From Rubricella aquisinus (lineage in GTDB: Bacteria; Pseudomonadota; Alphaproteobacteria; Rhodobacterales; Rhodobacteraceae), in NCBI RefSeq assembly GCF_014199445.1, contig NZ_JACIJS010000007.1, positions 1 through 64,000 of the forward strand: DNA of 64,000 bases. Direction: 5' to 3'. Shown here piece after piece: positions 49,920 through 58,269 of this stretch. The stretch's first letter is position 1, and the number at the start of each line of letters is the position of its first letter. The position numbers and the translations under genes are program-made. The notes below the pieces were generated by a model. It saw nothing but the letters and a program-made list of their open reading frames with translations. It did not search any database and was not told the DNA's origin.

Positions 49920-51680
49920 TCAGGGCTGGGCTTGCGCCGGGGCCGCGTCATCTAGCTTGAGTTTCGGCTTCAATCTGCCGCCCCAATCGTCGATCTCGAT
50001 CTTGCCCGCGATGTTGAACCGCGCGCCGTTATGCTGCTCCAGCGCGTGGCCCATAGGGGTGTCGCAGATGTTGAAGGCGATCGCGTCGATCCGGCCCCCT
50101 TGATCATCCGCGAAACTGAGGCGCAGATGCTTTTCTCCCGCGCGCTTGGCGAAAGTGATGCGCACATCGGGCAGCGCGAAACGGGGGGCGGGGCTGCCCG
50201 CGCCAAAGGGGCCGACCTGTTCAAGCTGCTGTATAAGATCAAGCGTGCATCCACTGGGCTGCAACGCGCCGTCAATGCGCAATGTCTGCGGCCCCGTCGC
50301 GCCCGCGCCCTGTTTTGCCAACAGCACGCCAAGCCGTTCCATCGCCGCGGGCAGCTGCGCCGCATCCACGGTGAGGCCCGCGGCCATCGCGTGCCCGCCG
50401 CCTTTCAGCAGCAATCCTTCGCGCGTGATCTGCGCAATGGACGCGCCAAGGTCCACGCCCGCGACGGAGCGCGCTGATCCCTTGCCCTCGCCCTGATCAA
50501 GCCCGATGACCACGGCGGGCCGGTTGGCCCATTCCTTAAGCCGGGCCGCGACAATACCGACGACACCGGGGTGCCACCCATCCCCCGCTGCCCACACGAG
50601 CGGGCCGTCAAGGCCGCGCGCTTCGGCCTGCGCCTTAGCCTCCTCAAGCACCAGCGCCTCAATCGCGCGCCGCTCCGCGTTTAGGTGATCGAGCCGTTGG
50701 GCAAGGTCCGCCGCCTCCTGCGCGTCCTCCGTCGCAAGGAGCCGCGCGCCCAGATCAGCAGCCCCGATCCGCCCGCCCGCGTTGACCCGTGGCCCCAGCA
50801 GATAGCCAAGGTGATAGCTGCTTGGGGCGCTTGTCATGCTTGCGACATCGGCCAGCGCCGTCAGGCCCGGTCGGCTCCGCGCGGCCATCACAGCCAGCCC
50901 CTGCCGCACGAACGCGCGGTTGAGCCCCTGAAGCGGTGCCACATCCGCCACCGTCGCCAGCGCCACCAGATCCAGCATGGCCATCAGATCCGGCCCTTTG
51001 GCCCCCGCCGCGCGCAAAGCCCGATTGGCCCCGACCAGCATCAGGAACACGACACCCGCAGCACACAGATGCCCAAGCGGGCTGTCCTCATCCTGTCGGT
51101 TCGGGTTCACCACGGCCAGCGCGGGGGGCAGGGTTTCCCCGCCCTGGTGATGGTCAAGCACGATGACATCCGCGCCTTTCGCCCGCGCGGCGGCAATCGG
51201 GTCATGGGAGAGGGTTCCGCAATCGACGCAGATGATAAGATCATGCGCGGTGGCAAGTTCCTCCATCGCAGGCACGTTCGGGCCATAACCTTCGTCGATC
51301 CGGTCAGGGATATAGAGCGTCGCGCGATGCCCCAACGCGCGCAGCCATGTCAGCAAAAGTGCGGCGGAGGCACCACCATCCACGTCATAATCCGCGAACA
51401 CCGCGATCCGCTCTTTCCCGCGTAATGCCGTGAGCAGGCGCGCGACCGCCTTATCCATATCCTTGAGGCTGGAAGGATCGGGGGTCAGATCGCGCAGCCG
51501 GGGCGTGAGATAGGCCGCGACCTCCCCTGCCGTCACATCCCGCGCGGCCAAAAGGCGGCAGACCAGTTCGGGCAGCCCCGTGGCCTGTGTCAGCGCCATG
51601 GCCGCACGATCCTGCGCCGCGTCCGGCCCCTGCCAGCGCCGACCGGAGAGTGACCTTTCCACGCCCAGAAAAGCCGTCAT
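49920..51680 (-). CDS. recJ: Single-stranded-DNA-specific exonuclease RecJ
   Basis: 586 residues. 5'-3' exonuclease of recombination and mismatch repair. DHH-family motifs DYDVDG (97-102), DCGT, LDHH (175-178) and the C-terminal DHHA1 block KGGGHAMAAGLTV. Start at 51680 overlaps the stop of the upstream membrane gene (ATGA); a longer in-frame reading is ruled out by this overlap and by codon content. The order tRNA-Glu/recJ is on the opposite side of the window from hom-glpX, with which recJ is often linked in relatives. Confidence 0.94.
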   Translation of the reverse strand: MTAFLGVERSLSGRRWQGPDAAQDRAAMALTQATGLPELVCRLLAARDVTAGEVAAYLTPRLRDLTPDPSSLKDMDKAVARLLTALRGKERIAVFADYDVDGGASAALLLTWLRALGHRATLYIPDRIDEGYGPNVPAMEELATAHDLIICVDCGTLSHDPIAAARAKGADVIVLDHHQGGETLPPALAVVNPNRQDEDSPLGHLCAAGVVFLMLVGANRALRAAGAKGPDLMAMLDLVALATVADVAPLQGLNRAFVRQGLAVMAARSRPGLTALADVASMTSAPSSYHLGYLLGPRVNAGGRIGAADLGARLLATEDAQEAADLAQRLDHLNAERRAIEALVLEEAKAQAEARGLDGPLVWAAGDGWHPGVVGIVAARLKEWANRPAVVIGLDQGEGKGSARSVAGVDLGASIAQITREGLLLKGGGHAMAAGLTVDAAQLPAAMERLGVLLAKQGAGATGPQTLRIDGALQPSGCTLDLIQQLEQVGPFGAGSPAPRFALPDVRITFAKRAGEKHLRLSFADDQGGRIDAIAFNICDTPMGHALEQHNGARFNIAGKIEIDDWGGRLKPKLKLDDAAPAQAQP

Positions 51681-51961
51681 GCGGGCGGATCCTTTTCGTC
51701 GGATTGCGCGCGGTAGCGATCGGCGGCGGCCTCTTCGGGGGGGACCATATCCGCAAACAGCGCGGAGAGCCGTTTGAGGCTGCGCGCAAACAGAAACACG
51801 GCCACCGCCAACCAGCCAAGAAAGATGATCTGCCCCGGCAAATCCATCTCCCCCCAACTCGACAGCATCTGATAGCCCACAAGGATCATCATCACCATCA
51901 GAACGATGGCGCTCACGATCCCGTTGCGCAGGCGCTTGCGTTTGATCTGATCTGGGGTCAT
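51677..51961 (-). CDS. 94-residue two-helix membrane protein
   Basis: A basic start (MTPDQIKRKRLRNG) is followed by two membrane helices (about 15-33 and 44-60) and a charged C-terminal tail (PPEEAAADRYRAQSDEKDPPA), so the ends should both face the cytoplasm. Four-base overlaps with the isochorismatase-like gene upstream and recJ downstream place it in one transcript. No family identified. Confidence 0.75.
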   Translation of the reverse strand: MTPDQIKRKRLRNGIVSAIVLMVMMILVGYQMLSSWGEMDLPGQIIFLGWLAVAVFLFARSLKRLSALFADMVPPEEAAADRYRAQSDEKDPPA

Positions 51962-52509
51962 CCGGCGATGATTTTGTCTGAGGTCGTGACAGTGGCAAAT
52001 TCGGTGTGAAGATGCGACAAGGCGGCGCGGTGCACTTCCTCTGCCGTGGGGCTTGGCCCATCATCGAAGGAGGTGTTTGCGGCCGCTGCGAAGGTCGCGC
52101 AGGCATCGGCGGCGACCTGCACGGTAAAGCCGAGATTTGCAGCCATGCGCACGGTGGTGGACACGCAATGGGGCGTCGTGATCCCGCAGATCACCAGATC
52201 GGTCGCGTCCGCGTTGCGCAACCGGGCCTCAAGATCGGTGCCGATGAAACCGGAATTGACGCTCTTGGTCAGGACCGGTTCATGGGGGAGGGGGGCGACT
52301 TCGTCCTTGATCTCGATCCCCGGTCCTTGCAGCGGGGATTTCGGGTTTGTGCTGTCATGGCGCACATGGATCACGGGCCAATTCTGCGCCCGCCAATGGT
52401 GCAAAAGGTCAGCGGCGCGCTGTTCGGCGTCGGGGTTGTTGCGGGGCCCCCAATAATCGGACACGTCCATGCCCTTTTGAATATCCACCAGGATCAGGGT
52501 TGCGGTCAT
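51958..52509 (-). CDS. Isochorismatase-like cysteine hydrolase
   Basis: 183 residues. Catalytic triad signs: Asp in LILVDIQKGMD, Lys in VLTKSVNSGF, Cys in GITTPHCVSTTVR. Such enzymes hydrolyse amides (nicotinamide, N-carbamoyl compounds) or isochorismate; substrate not readable. ATGA overlaps link it to its neighbours on both sides, a four-gene minus-strand chain from 52838 to recJ. Confidence 0.85.
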   Translation of the reverse strand: MTATLILVDIQKGMDVSDYWGPRNNPDAEQRAADLLHHWRAQNWPVIHVRHDSTNPKSPLQGPGIEIKDEVAPLPHEPVLTKSVNSGFIGTDLEARLRNADATDLVICGITTPHCVSTTVRMAANLGFTVQVAADACATFAAAANTSFDDGPSPTAEEVHRAALSHLHTEFATVTTSDKIIAG

Positions 52510-52838
52510 TGTGTAATCTCCGTCGTCGTGAGTGGGGTGCCTGCGCTGTCAAACAGGCGGATGCGCTCCTGTCCTTCCGCGTCGCGCGTCACCACGGCGA
52601 CCCATCCGGTGCCAAGGGTGACGGCCTGCGCGCGTTCGCCACTGGGCAGGGTAAGGTCGGGCGGCAGGCTGGGGCCAGACGTCTCTCCAAGTGCCAGAAG
52701 CCGTATGGTCATCAAGCCGACGACGATGATAATGGCGAGCGTCAGCGTGCCCGTCAGCACCATGACAAGCTGGCGCAGGCGCCTTATCTGCGGCGGCTCT
52801 TGCCCTTCTTCGGGTTCTGGAGTGTAACTGCCCGTCAT
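52506..52838 (-). CDS. Single-pass membrane protein resembling DUF6476
   Basis: 110 residues: an acidic N-terminal stretch with IRRLRQLVMVL, one membrane helix (about 23-45), then a short beta-rich periplasmic domain (AVTLGTGWVAVVTRDAEGQERIRLFD). This matches my memory of the alphaproteobacterial DUF6476 family, which has no known function. Its start codon shares the bases CATG (52836-52839) with the divergent rluD start, so neither gene has an intergenic promoter there. Confidence 0.75.
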   Translation of the reverse strand: MTGSYTPEPEEGQEPPQIRRLRQLVMVLTGTLTLAIIIVVGLMTIRLLALGETSGPSLPPDLTLPSGERAQAVTLGTGWVAVVTRDAEGQERIRLFDSAGTPLTTTEITQ

Positions 52839-53862
52839 GTCGGATCCTGATGAAAATGAGATTGCGCTCAACCTGACGGCCTCGGGCCGGATTGACAAGG
52901 TGCTGGCGGCGGACTTGCCCGATCATTTGGCCGTGAGCCGGTCGCGTCTGCGCGCGCTGATCGAAGGCGGCGCTGTGACCGTGGACGGCGCCTCTCTGGC
53001 CAATCCGTCGCAAAAGGTGCGTGCGGGGGCCATGGTGACGCTGCTGATCCCGGAGGTCACGGACAGCGCGCCCCTGCCGCAGAATATCCCGCTTGATGTG
53101 GTATTTGAGGACGACGCGCTGATCGTTGTGAACAAGCCTGCGGGCATGGTGGTGCATCCCGCCCCCGGCGCGCCGGATGGAACGCTTGTCAACGCGCTGA
53201 TGCACCATTGCGGCGACAGCCTGTCTGGGATCGGGGGGGAGCGGCGGCCCGGCATCGTGCACCGGATCGACAAGGACACGTCGGGCCTGTTGGTCGTGGC
53301 GAAATCCGATCTGGCGCATCAGGGGCTTTCGACGCAATTCGCCGCCCATTCGGTGGATCGTGAGTACCGCGCGCTGTCCTTTGGCGTGCCGGAGCGCGCG
53401 TCGGCGCGGCTTGCGGGGATTGCGGGTGTGTCCTTTGAGGGGCCCGTGCTGAAAATCGAGGCCCCCATCGCCCGCCACCGTGCGGATCGGAAAAAGATGG
53501 CGGTCGGGGCGGAGGGGCGCCATGCGGTGACCCGTGCGCAAGTGTTGGAGCCGTTCGCAGGGCAGGCGGCGTTGATCTCCTGTCGGCTGGAGACGGGGCG
53601 CACCCATCAGATCCGCGTGCATATGGCCCATGTGGGACATGCGCTGATCGGTGATCCGGTCTATGCAGGACGTCGCAAAGTGGGGCAGGGGCTGCCCGCC
53701 CCGGCGCGCGAGGCGATCGCGGCCTTTCCACGGCAGGCATTGCACGCGCTGCGATTGGGATTTGTGCATCCGGTCACGGGCGAAACCCTGACTTTCATCA
53801 GCGATTTACCGCCGGATTTCGCGGAATTGTTGCGGGAACTGCGGGAAAACTCACAGGATTGA
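52837..53862 (+). CDS. rluD: RluD-type 23S rRNA pseudouridine synthase
   Basis: 341 residues: N-terminal S4 domain (AVSRSRLRALIEGGAVTVDG), then the RluA-family catalytic domain with HRIDKDTSG (Asp145 nucleophile) and GRTHQIRVHM. RluD modifies helix 69 of 23S rRNA. It immediately precedes rpoH, a conserved alphaproteobacterial pair, though rpoH has its own promoter. The ATG overlaps the divergent DUF6476 ATG; GGAG stands about 12 bases upstream. Confidence 0.92.
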   Translation: MSDPDENEIALNLTASGRIDKVLAADLPDHLAVSRSRLRALIEGGAVTVDGASLANPSQKVRAGAMVTLLIPEVTDSAPLPQNIPLDVVFEDDALIVVNKPAGMVVHPAPGAPDGTLVNALMHHCGDSLSGIGGERRPGIVHRIDKDTSGLLVVAKSDLAHQGLSTQFAAHSVDREYRALSFGVPERASARLAGIAGVSFEGPVLKIEAPIARHRADRKKMAVGAEGRHAVTRAQVLEPFAGQAALISCRLETGRTHQIRVHMAHVGHALIGDPVYAGRRKVGQGLPAPAREAIAAFPRQALHALRLGFVHPVTGETLTFISDLPPDFAELLRELRENSQD

Positions 53863-53881
53863 GAGGGAATGTTTCCAACCT

Positions 53882-53907
53882 CTTGAATCGGATGTGAAGC
53901 CCATTAA
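53882..53907 (+). promoter_or_regulatory. Sigma-32-like promoter upstream of rpoH
   Basis: CTTGAA (53882-53887), 12-base spacer, CCCATTAA (53900-53907), 36 bases before the rpoH ATG. Both elements match the heat-shock sigma-32 consensus (CTTGAA / CCCCAT-T), with a slightly short spacer, so RpoH may raise its own synthesis. Confidence 0.55.
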
Positions 53908-53943
53908 CTTAATCTCAACAAAAGTCGTTCAGGGAATACAGAC

Positions 53944-54840
53944 ATGGCATATTCAAACCTTCCCGCACCGTCCCCCGAACAGGGGATGAGCCGCTACCTC
54001 TCTGAGATTCGTAAATTTCCGATGCTTGAGCCGGAGGAGGAGTACATGCTCGCCAAGGCTTGGGTCGATCATCAGGACAAGGAGAGCGCGCATAAACTCG
54101 TAACGTCTCACCTGCGTCTGGCCGCGAAAATCGCGATGGGCTATCGCGGGTATGGCCTGCCCACGGCGGAGGTGGTGTCGGAGGCGAATGTCGGCTTGAT
54201 GCATGCCGTCAAACGCTTCGACCCTGAAAAGGGGTTCCGCCTTGCGACCTATGCGATGTGGTGGATCCGTGCGAGCATTCAGGAATATATCCTGCGCTCA
54301 TGGTCGCTCGTGAAAATGGGAACCACCGCCGCGCAGAAAAAGCTTTTTTTCAACCTGCGCAAGGCGAAAAACCGGATCGGCGCGCTGGAAGAGGGCGATC
54401 TGCGGCCCGAGCATGTGGCCAAGATCGCCAATGACCTTGGCGTGACGGAAGCCGAAGTGACCTCCATGAACCGGCGCTTGTCGGGGGGCGACGCGTCCCT
54501 CAACGCGCCCCTGAAAACCGATGGCGAGGGCGCGTCGGAATGGCAGGACTGGCTGACCGATGATGATGCCGATCAAGCGGAAGCCTATGAGGAGCAGGAT
54601 GAGCTTGAGGGCCGCCGCGCGCTGCTGATCGCCGCGATGGGTGAGCTGAATGATCGCGAAAAACATATCCTGACGGAGCGCAAATTGCGCGACGATCCGG
54701 TCACGCTTGAGGATCTGAGCCAGGAATACAATGTCAGCCGGGAGCGTATCCGCCAGATCGAAGTGCGCGCCTTTGAAAAGGTGCAGAAAAAGATGCTCGA
54801 ACTGGCCAAGGAAAAGGGCATGTTGCCAGAAATGGCCTGA
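53944..54840 (+). CDS. rpoH: Heat-shock sigma factor RpoH
   Basis: 298 residues, sigma-32 type. Region 2 (PTAEVVSEANVGLMHAVKRFDPEKGFRLATYAMWWIRASIQEY...) and the RpoH box QKKLFFNLRK (131-140), which separates it from housekeeping sigma factors; region 4 helix-turn-helix VSRERIRQIEVRAFEKV. It directs transcription of chaperone and protease genes. Rhodobacteraceae often have two rpoH genes; only one is here. A clear terminator follows. Confidence 0.96.
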   Translation: MAYSNLPAPSPEQGMSRYLSEIRKFPMLEPEEEYMLAKAWVDHQDKESAHKLVTSHLRLAAKIAMGYRGYGLPTAEVVSEANVGLMHAVKRFDPEKGFRLATYAMWWIRASIQEYILRSWSLVKMGTTAAQKKLFFNLRKAKNRIGALEEGDLRPEHVAKIANDLGVTEAEVTSMNRRLSGGDASLNAPLKTDGEGASEWQDWLTDDDADQAEAYEEQDELEGRRALLIAAMGELNDREKHILTERKLRDDPVTLEDLSQEYNVSRERIRQIEVRAFEKVQKKMLELAKEKGMLPEMA

Positions 54841-54866
54841 TCGCCGGACCGGTGGTAAAAAATCAG

Positions 54867-54898
54867 ACCCCTCCCTGACCCACAGGGAGGGGTTTTTC
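54867..54898 (+). terminator. Intrinsic terminator after rpoH
   Basis: ACCCCTCCCTG (54867-54877) pairs perfectly with CAGGGAGGGGT (54883-54893) around a five-base loop and is followed by TTTTC, 26 bases after the rpoH stop. Confidence 0.9.
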
Positions 54899-54916
54899 GT
54901 TTCTGCTTGTACCCGG

Positions 54917-55438
54917 TTATTGCCCCGCGGATCGCAGCGTGTTGCTGGGGCGTTGTTTCTGGGCGAACGCGGTTTGCAGGGGCGTCAGCGGCTCAGTGAC
55001 GTTAGCATCCAGTTGGTCCACCGATTGCAGATAGGTGACGCTGGGCACTTTGACGAACCCTGATGTCTGCATGAACCGCCGCGCGGATGCGTTGTCCGTC
55101 GTGGTTGTGAAAAGGATCGTGCTGCACCCGCGCGCCTGTGCCTCCACCCGTGCCGTGGCAAGCAGCCTGCGGCCGATATCCCGTCCGCGAAAACGACTGT
55201 CCACATAAAAATTCTCAATCACGAAATCCGTCTCAACATCCGGATGATAATGGACCACCCCCATCATCATGCCGACAGCCATGCCGCGATGCAGGGCGAC
55301 GAACAGAAAATGGCACGGACGGTCCAGATAGACCTTCAAACGTTCGTGGTTGATCTGTGCATCGAACAGGTCCGGCGACGGGAAGGCGAGCAATCCCACA
55401 TCTTCGGCGCGTACATGGTGAAAGGTAATATCCGGCAT
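54917..55438 (-). CDS. GNAT acetyltransferase
   Basis: 173 residues. Acetyl-CoA loop RFRGRDIGRRLLATARVEA follows the NFYVDS strand; NASARRFMQTSGF is the usual C-terminal helix. Target unknown. It faces rpoH convergently, with the rpoH terminator between. A possible promoter and an inverted repeat (55513-55540) lie before it. Confidence 0.82.
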   Translation of the reverse strand: MPDITFHHVRAEDVGLLAFPSPDLFDAQINHERLKVYLDRPCHFLFVALHRGMAVGMMMGVVHYHPDVETDFVIENFYVDSRFRGRDIGRRLLATARVEAQARGCSTILFTTTTDNASARRFMQTSGFVKVPSVTYLQSVDQLDANVTEPLTPLQTAFAQKQRPSNTLRSAGQ

Positions 55439-55512
55439 CTCATCCCCCGAAAAAGTCTGCGGCCACCCCTACGGCCCAGCGGGGGTATTTCTCGCAAGAT
55501 TCTCGTAAAGCT

Positions 55513-55540
55513 GGGGTTAACGCGCGACCACATTAACCCC
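55513..55540. other. Inverted repeat GGGGTTAA-N12-TTAACCCC
   Basis: Perfect 8-bp arms (55513-55520 and 55533-55540) between the end of pepF and the start of the GNAT gene, both on the minus strand. No T-run follows, so a protein-binding site is as likely as a terminator. Confidence 0.4.
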
Positions 55541-55556
55541 GATTCAACCGAAAGTA

Positions 55557-57386
55557 TCAGCTGTCCATCGCCTCCAACTCGTCAATCATGCTCTCGATGA
55601 GGGACAGCCCCTTGTCCCAGAATGCCGGGTCGGACGCATCAAGGCCGAACGGGGCCAAAAGCTCCTTATGGTGCTTCGATCCACCGGCGCGCAGCATGTC
55701 GAAATACTTGTCTTGGAAGCCTTCGGGTGCCTCCTCATAGCGGGCATAGAGCGCGTTCACCAACCCATCGCCAAACGCGTAAGCATAAACGTAGAACGGC
55801 GAATGGATGAAATGGGGGATATAGGTCCAGAAGGTTTCATACCCGTCCACGAAATCGAACACGGGGCCAAGGCTTTCGGCCTGCACGCTCATCCAGATGT
55901 CGTTGATCTGATCGGGGGTCAACTCGCCCTCGGCCCGGGCGGCGTGGAGTTTGCATTCAAAATCATAGAACGCAATCTGGCGCACGACCGTGTTGATCAT
56001 ATCCTCGACCTTGCCTGCCAAAAGCACCTTGCGCGCCTTCTGGTCCGGGGCCTGATCCAGCAGACGGCGGAAGGTCAACATCTCCCCAAACACCGAGGCG
56101 GTTTCGGCCAGCGTCAGCGGCGTGGAGGACAGCAATTCCCCCTGCGATGCGGCCAGCCGCTGGTGCACGCCATGGCCAAGCTCATGGGCAAGTGTCATCA
56201 CGTCCCGCTGCTTGCCCAGATAGTTGAGCATCACGAACGGGTGCGCGTCGGTCACGGTGGGATGGGCGAAGGCGCCGGGGGCCTTGCCCGCCTTGGCGGG
56301 GGCATCAATCCAGCCTTCGGTAAAGAACGGCTCGGCCAAATCGGCCATGCGCGGATCAAACCCCGCATAGGCCTGCATGACCATGTCCCGTGCGTCGTCC
56401 CAGCCGATCTTGCGGTCATCGCTGTCGGGCAGGGGGGCGTTGCGATCCCAGACCTGCATCCGCTCCAGCCCCATCCATTTGGCTTTCAGCGCGTAATAGC
56501 GGTGCGACAGGCGCGGGTAGGCGGCGACCACGGCGTTGCGCAGGGCCTCCACCACCTCCGGCTCCACATGGTTGGCAAGGTGCCGCCCGGCCTGCGGGGT
56601 AGGCAGGCCGCGCCAACGGTCCTCAATCTCTTTCTCCTTGGCCAGCGTGTTGGTGATGCGGGCGAAAAGCGGCAGATGACCGCGAAACACAGCGATCAGC
56701 GCGTGGGTGGCAGCCTCCCGCTTGCTGCGGTCGGTGTCCGACAAAAGCGTGAGCGTCGCCTCAAGTGGCAATTCCTCCCCATCCACGGTGAAGGTCAGCC
56801 CGGCCATGGTCTCATCAAACAGGCGGTTCCAGGCGGCTGTGCCGACCACCGATTTGTCATGGAGGAATTTCTCCATCTCGTCGGAAAGCTGATAAGGCTT
56901 TGCCGCGCGCACACGGTCAATCCACGGCTTATACCGCGCGAGCGTCTCATCCGCCGCCAGCGCGGCGTCAAGCGTGGCATCCTCGATCCGGTTCAGTTCA
57001 AGCGTGTAGAATACCAGACGCGCCGACAGCTCCGTGATTTTGTTCTGCATATCGGCCATGAATTTGGACCGGGCCGCATCGGTCGTGTTCTGGTAATAGC
57101 GCAATCCGGCAAAGGACATCACCCGCCCCATCACCACATCCATCGCTTCATAGCGCAGGATGGATTGTGCCAGCGCGGAGGCGGGCAGCGTCGCGAGTTT
57201 GCCCTCATAATCAGCGGCGAAGCCTGCGGTATCCGTGTCAAGCTGCGCAAGGTCATCCTGAAGTTTCGGGTCGTCCTCGCCGGCGTAGAGCGCGCTGAAA
57301 TCCCATTCGGGCAGCGCACCGAATGCGCCCGCCCCTCCGGTCGGTTCAGCATCCAGAACAGGGCGGGGCAAGGGAAGGGTGAACAT
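55557..57386 (-). CDS. pepF: Oligoendopeptidase F, M3 family
   Basis: 609 residues. Zinc metallopeptidase that cuts short cytoplasmic peptides. Active site HELGH (401-405), with GVHQ, in MTLAHELGHGVHQRLA; the M3 pattern continues LTLAETASVFGEM with the third zinc ligand. No signal peptide. It lies after the OmpA-type lipoprotein with an intrinsic terminator between, so it likely has its own promoter. Confidence 0.93.
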   Translation of the reverse strand: MFTLPLPRPVLDAEPTGGAGAFGALPEWDFSALYAGEDDPKLQDDLAQLDTDTAGFAADYEGKLATLPASALAQSILRYEAMDVVMGRVMSFAGLRYYQNTTDAARSKFMADMQNKITELSARLVFYTLELNRIEDATLDAALAADETLARYKPWIDRVRAAKPYQLSDEMEKFLHDKSVVGTAAWNRLFDETMAGLTFTVDGEELPLEATLTLLSDTDRSKREAATHALIAVFRGHLPLFARITNTLAKEKEIEDRWRGLPTPQAGRHLANHVEPEVVEALRNAVVAAYPRLSHRYYALKAKWMGLERMQVWDRNAPLPDSDDRKIGWDDARDMVMQAYAGFDPRMADLAEPFFTEGWIDAPAKAGKAPGAFAHPTVTDAHPFVMLNYLGKQRDVMTLAHELGHGVHQRLAASQGELLSSTPLTLAETASVFGEMLTFRRLLDQAPDQKARKVLLAGKVEDMINTVVRQIAFYDFECKLHAARAEGELTPDQINDIWMSVQAESLGPVFDFVDGYETFWTYIPHFIHSPFYVYAYAFGDGLVNALYARYEEAPEGFQDKYFDMLRAGGSKHHKELLAPFGLDASDPAFWDKGLSLIESMIDELEAMDS

Positions 57387-57460
57387 GGCGCAGGACCTCT
57401 ACATTTGATGGACAGTTTCTTGACAGGTAACCCGTGGCGAGGCGGGTTCAAAGGGGGCAA

Positions 57461-57494
57461 ACGAAAAACGCCCCGGCGCTAGGGCCGGGGCGTT
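57461..57494 (-). terminator. Intrinsic terminator after the OmpA-type lipoprotein gene
   Basis: On the minus strand AACGCCCCGGC (57494-57484) pairs with GCCGGGGCGTT (57477-57467) around a six-base loop and ends in TTTTTCGT. It separates this gene from pepF. Confidence 0.9.
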
Positions 57495-57521
57495 CAAATT
57501 CTGCTAATCCGTCAGAACAGA

Positions 57522-58091
57522 TTAGTTGGTGACTTCTTCGTCCGGGTGGTTGGTCAGAACCACGCACTTGCCGCCGGACATCACGCAGTTTGCGGTGTCA
57601 GCCATGGCCGGTGCTGCTTCCATTGCCACTTCCATTTCCGCCATCATCATGTCGGAGAGGGTGACTTCCACGCGACGGTTGCGCGGCTCGCGCACGCCAT
57701 CGGCGGTTGCCACTGCGAGGTCCATCTCGCCACGGCCGGATGCGGAGATCACTGCCGGGTTCACGCCACCAGCGGTCATTGCTGCGGACACGGTTGCGGC
57801 GCGTGCTTCAGACAGCGCCTGGTTATAGGCGTTGGAGCCGGTGGTGTCGGTGTGACCCACGAGCGAAACGTTTGCACTGGTCGAGACAGCCGCCTCAGTC
57901 GCACGGTTCACGGTTGCTGCTGCCAGCGAGGACAGGTCAGACCGGTCAAAGCCGAAGTACACGGTGTACTCTGCCGGCGGCGGCGGTGCCATTGTCGTCG
58001 ACGTGCCAGAGGAGTCGTCCATCTGCGAACCACCGCATGCTGCAAGCGCAAACGCCGCACCAGCGATCATGATTGAGGATACTGCTTTCAT
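57522..58091 (-). CDS. OmpA-family peptidoglycan-binding lipoprotein
   Basis: 189 residues. Signal with lipobox LAAC (Cys19), Pro-rich spacer, then an OmpA-C domain: YTVYFGFDRSDLS, VSLVGHTDTTGSNAYNQALSEARA and PRNRRVEVTL with the conserved Asp/Arg that grip diaminopimelate. It should tie the outer membrane to peptidoglycan. After the domain there is an odd Met/Glu/Ala-rich extension with two cysteines (C-V-M-S-G-G-K-C), not usual for the family. GGAGAG precedes ATG 58091. Confidence 0.88.
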   Translation of the reverse strand: MKAVSSIMIAGAAFALAACGGSQMDDSSGTSTTMAPPPPAEYTVYFGFDRSDLSSLAAATVNRATEAAVSTSANVSLVGHTDTTGSNAYNQALSEARAATVSAAMTAGGVNPAVISASGRGEMDLAVATADGVREPRNRRVEVTLSDMMMAEMEVAMEAAPAMADTANCVMSGGKCVVLTNHPDEEVTN

Positions 58092-58144
58092 CCCACTCTC
58101 CGATATTTCAGGGCACCCACTCGGCATGCCTCATTGATTCCATA

Positions 58145-58158
58145 CGCGAAAATTCGCG
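58145..58158. promoter_or_regulatory. Palindrome CGCGAA-AA-TTCGCG before the lipoprotein gene
   Basis: A perfect 6-bp inverted repeat with a 2-base centre, about 60 bases upstream of ATG 58091 in an unusually AT-rich 178-bp region. A second loose repeat TACAC-N10-GTGTA lies at 58245-58264. Suggests a regulator site; identity unknown. Confidence 0.35.
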
Positions 58159-58269
58159 ATACGCACACATGTGGACAAAGTGTTTCCGTTTACAACAAAC
58201 TTCACACGTCACCGCACATATCCAGCAAAATTATAGCCAGATGGTACACATTAACAACAGTGTATCCCG

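Noticed and set aside
55668-57482. Plus-strand frame of about 600 codons
   Set aside because: Antisense to pepF (HEXXH present); the translation is Gly/His/Arg-rich with no recognisable motif.
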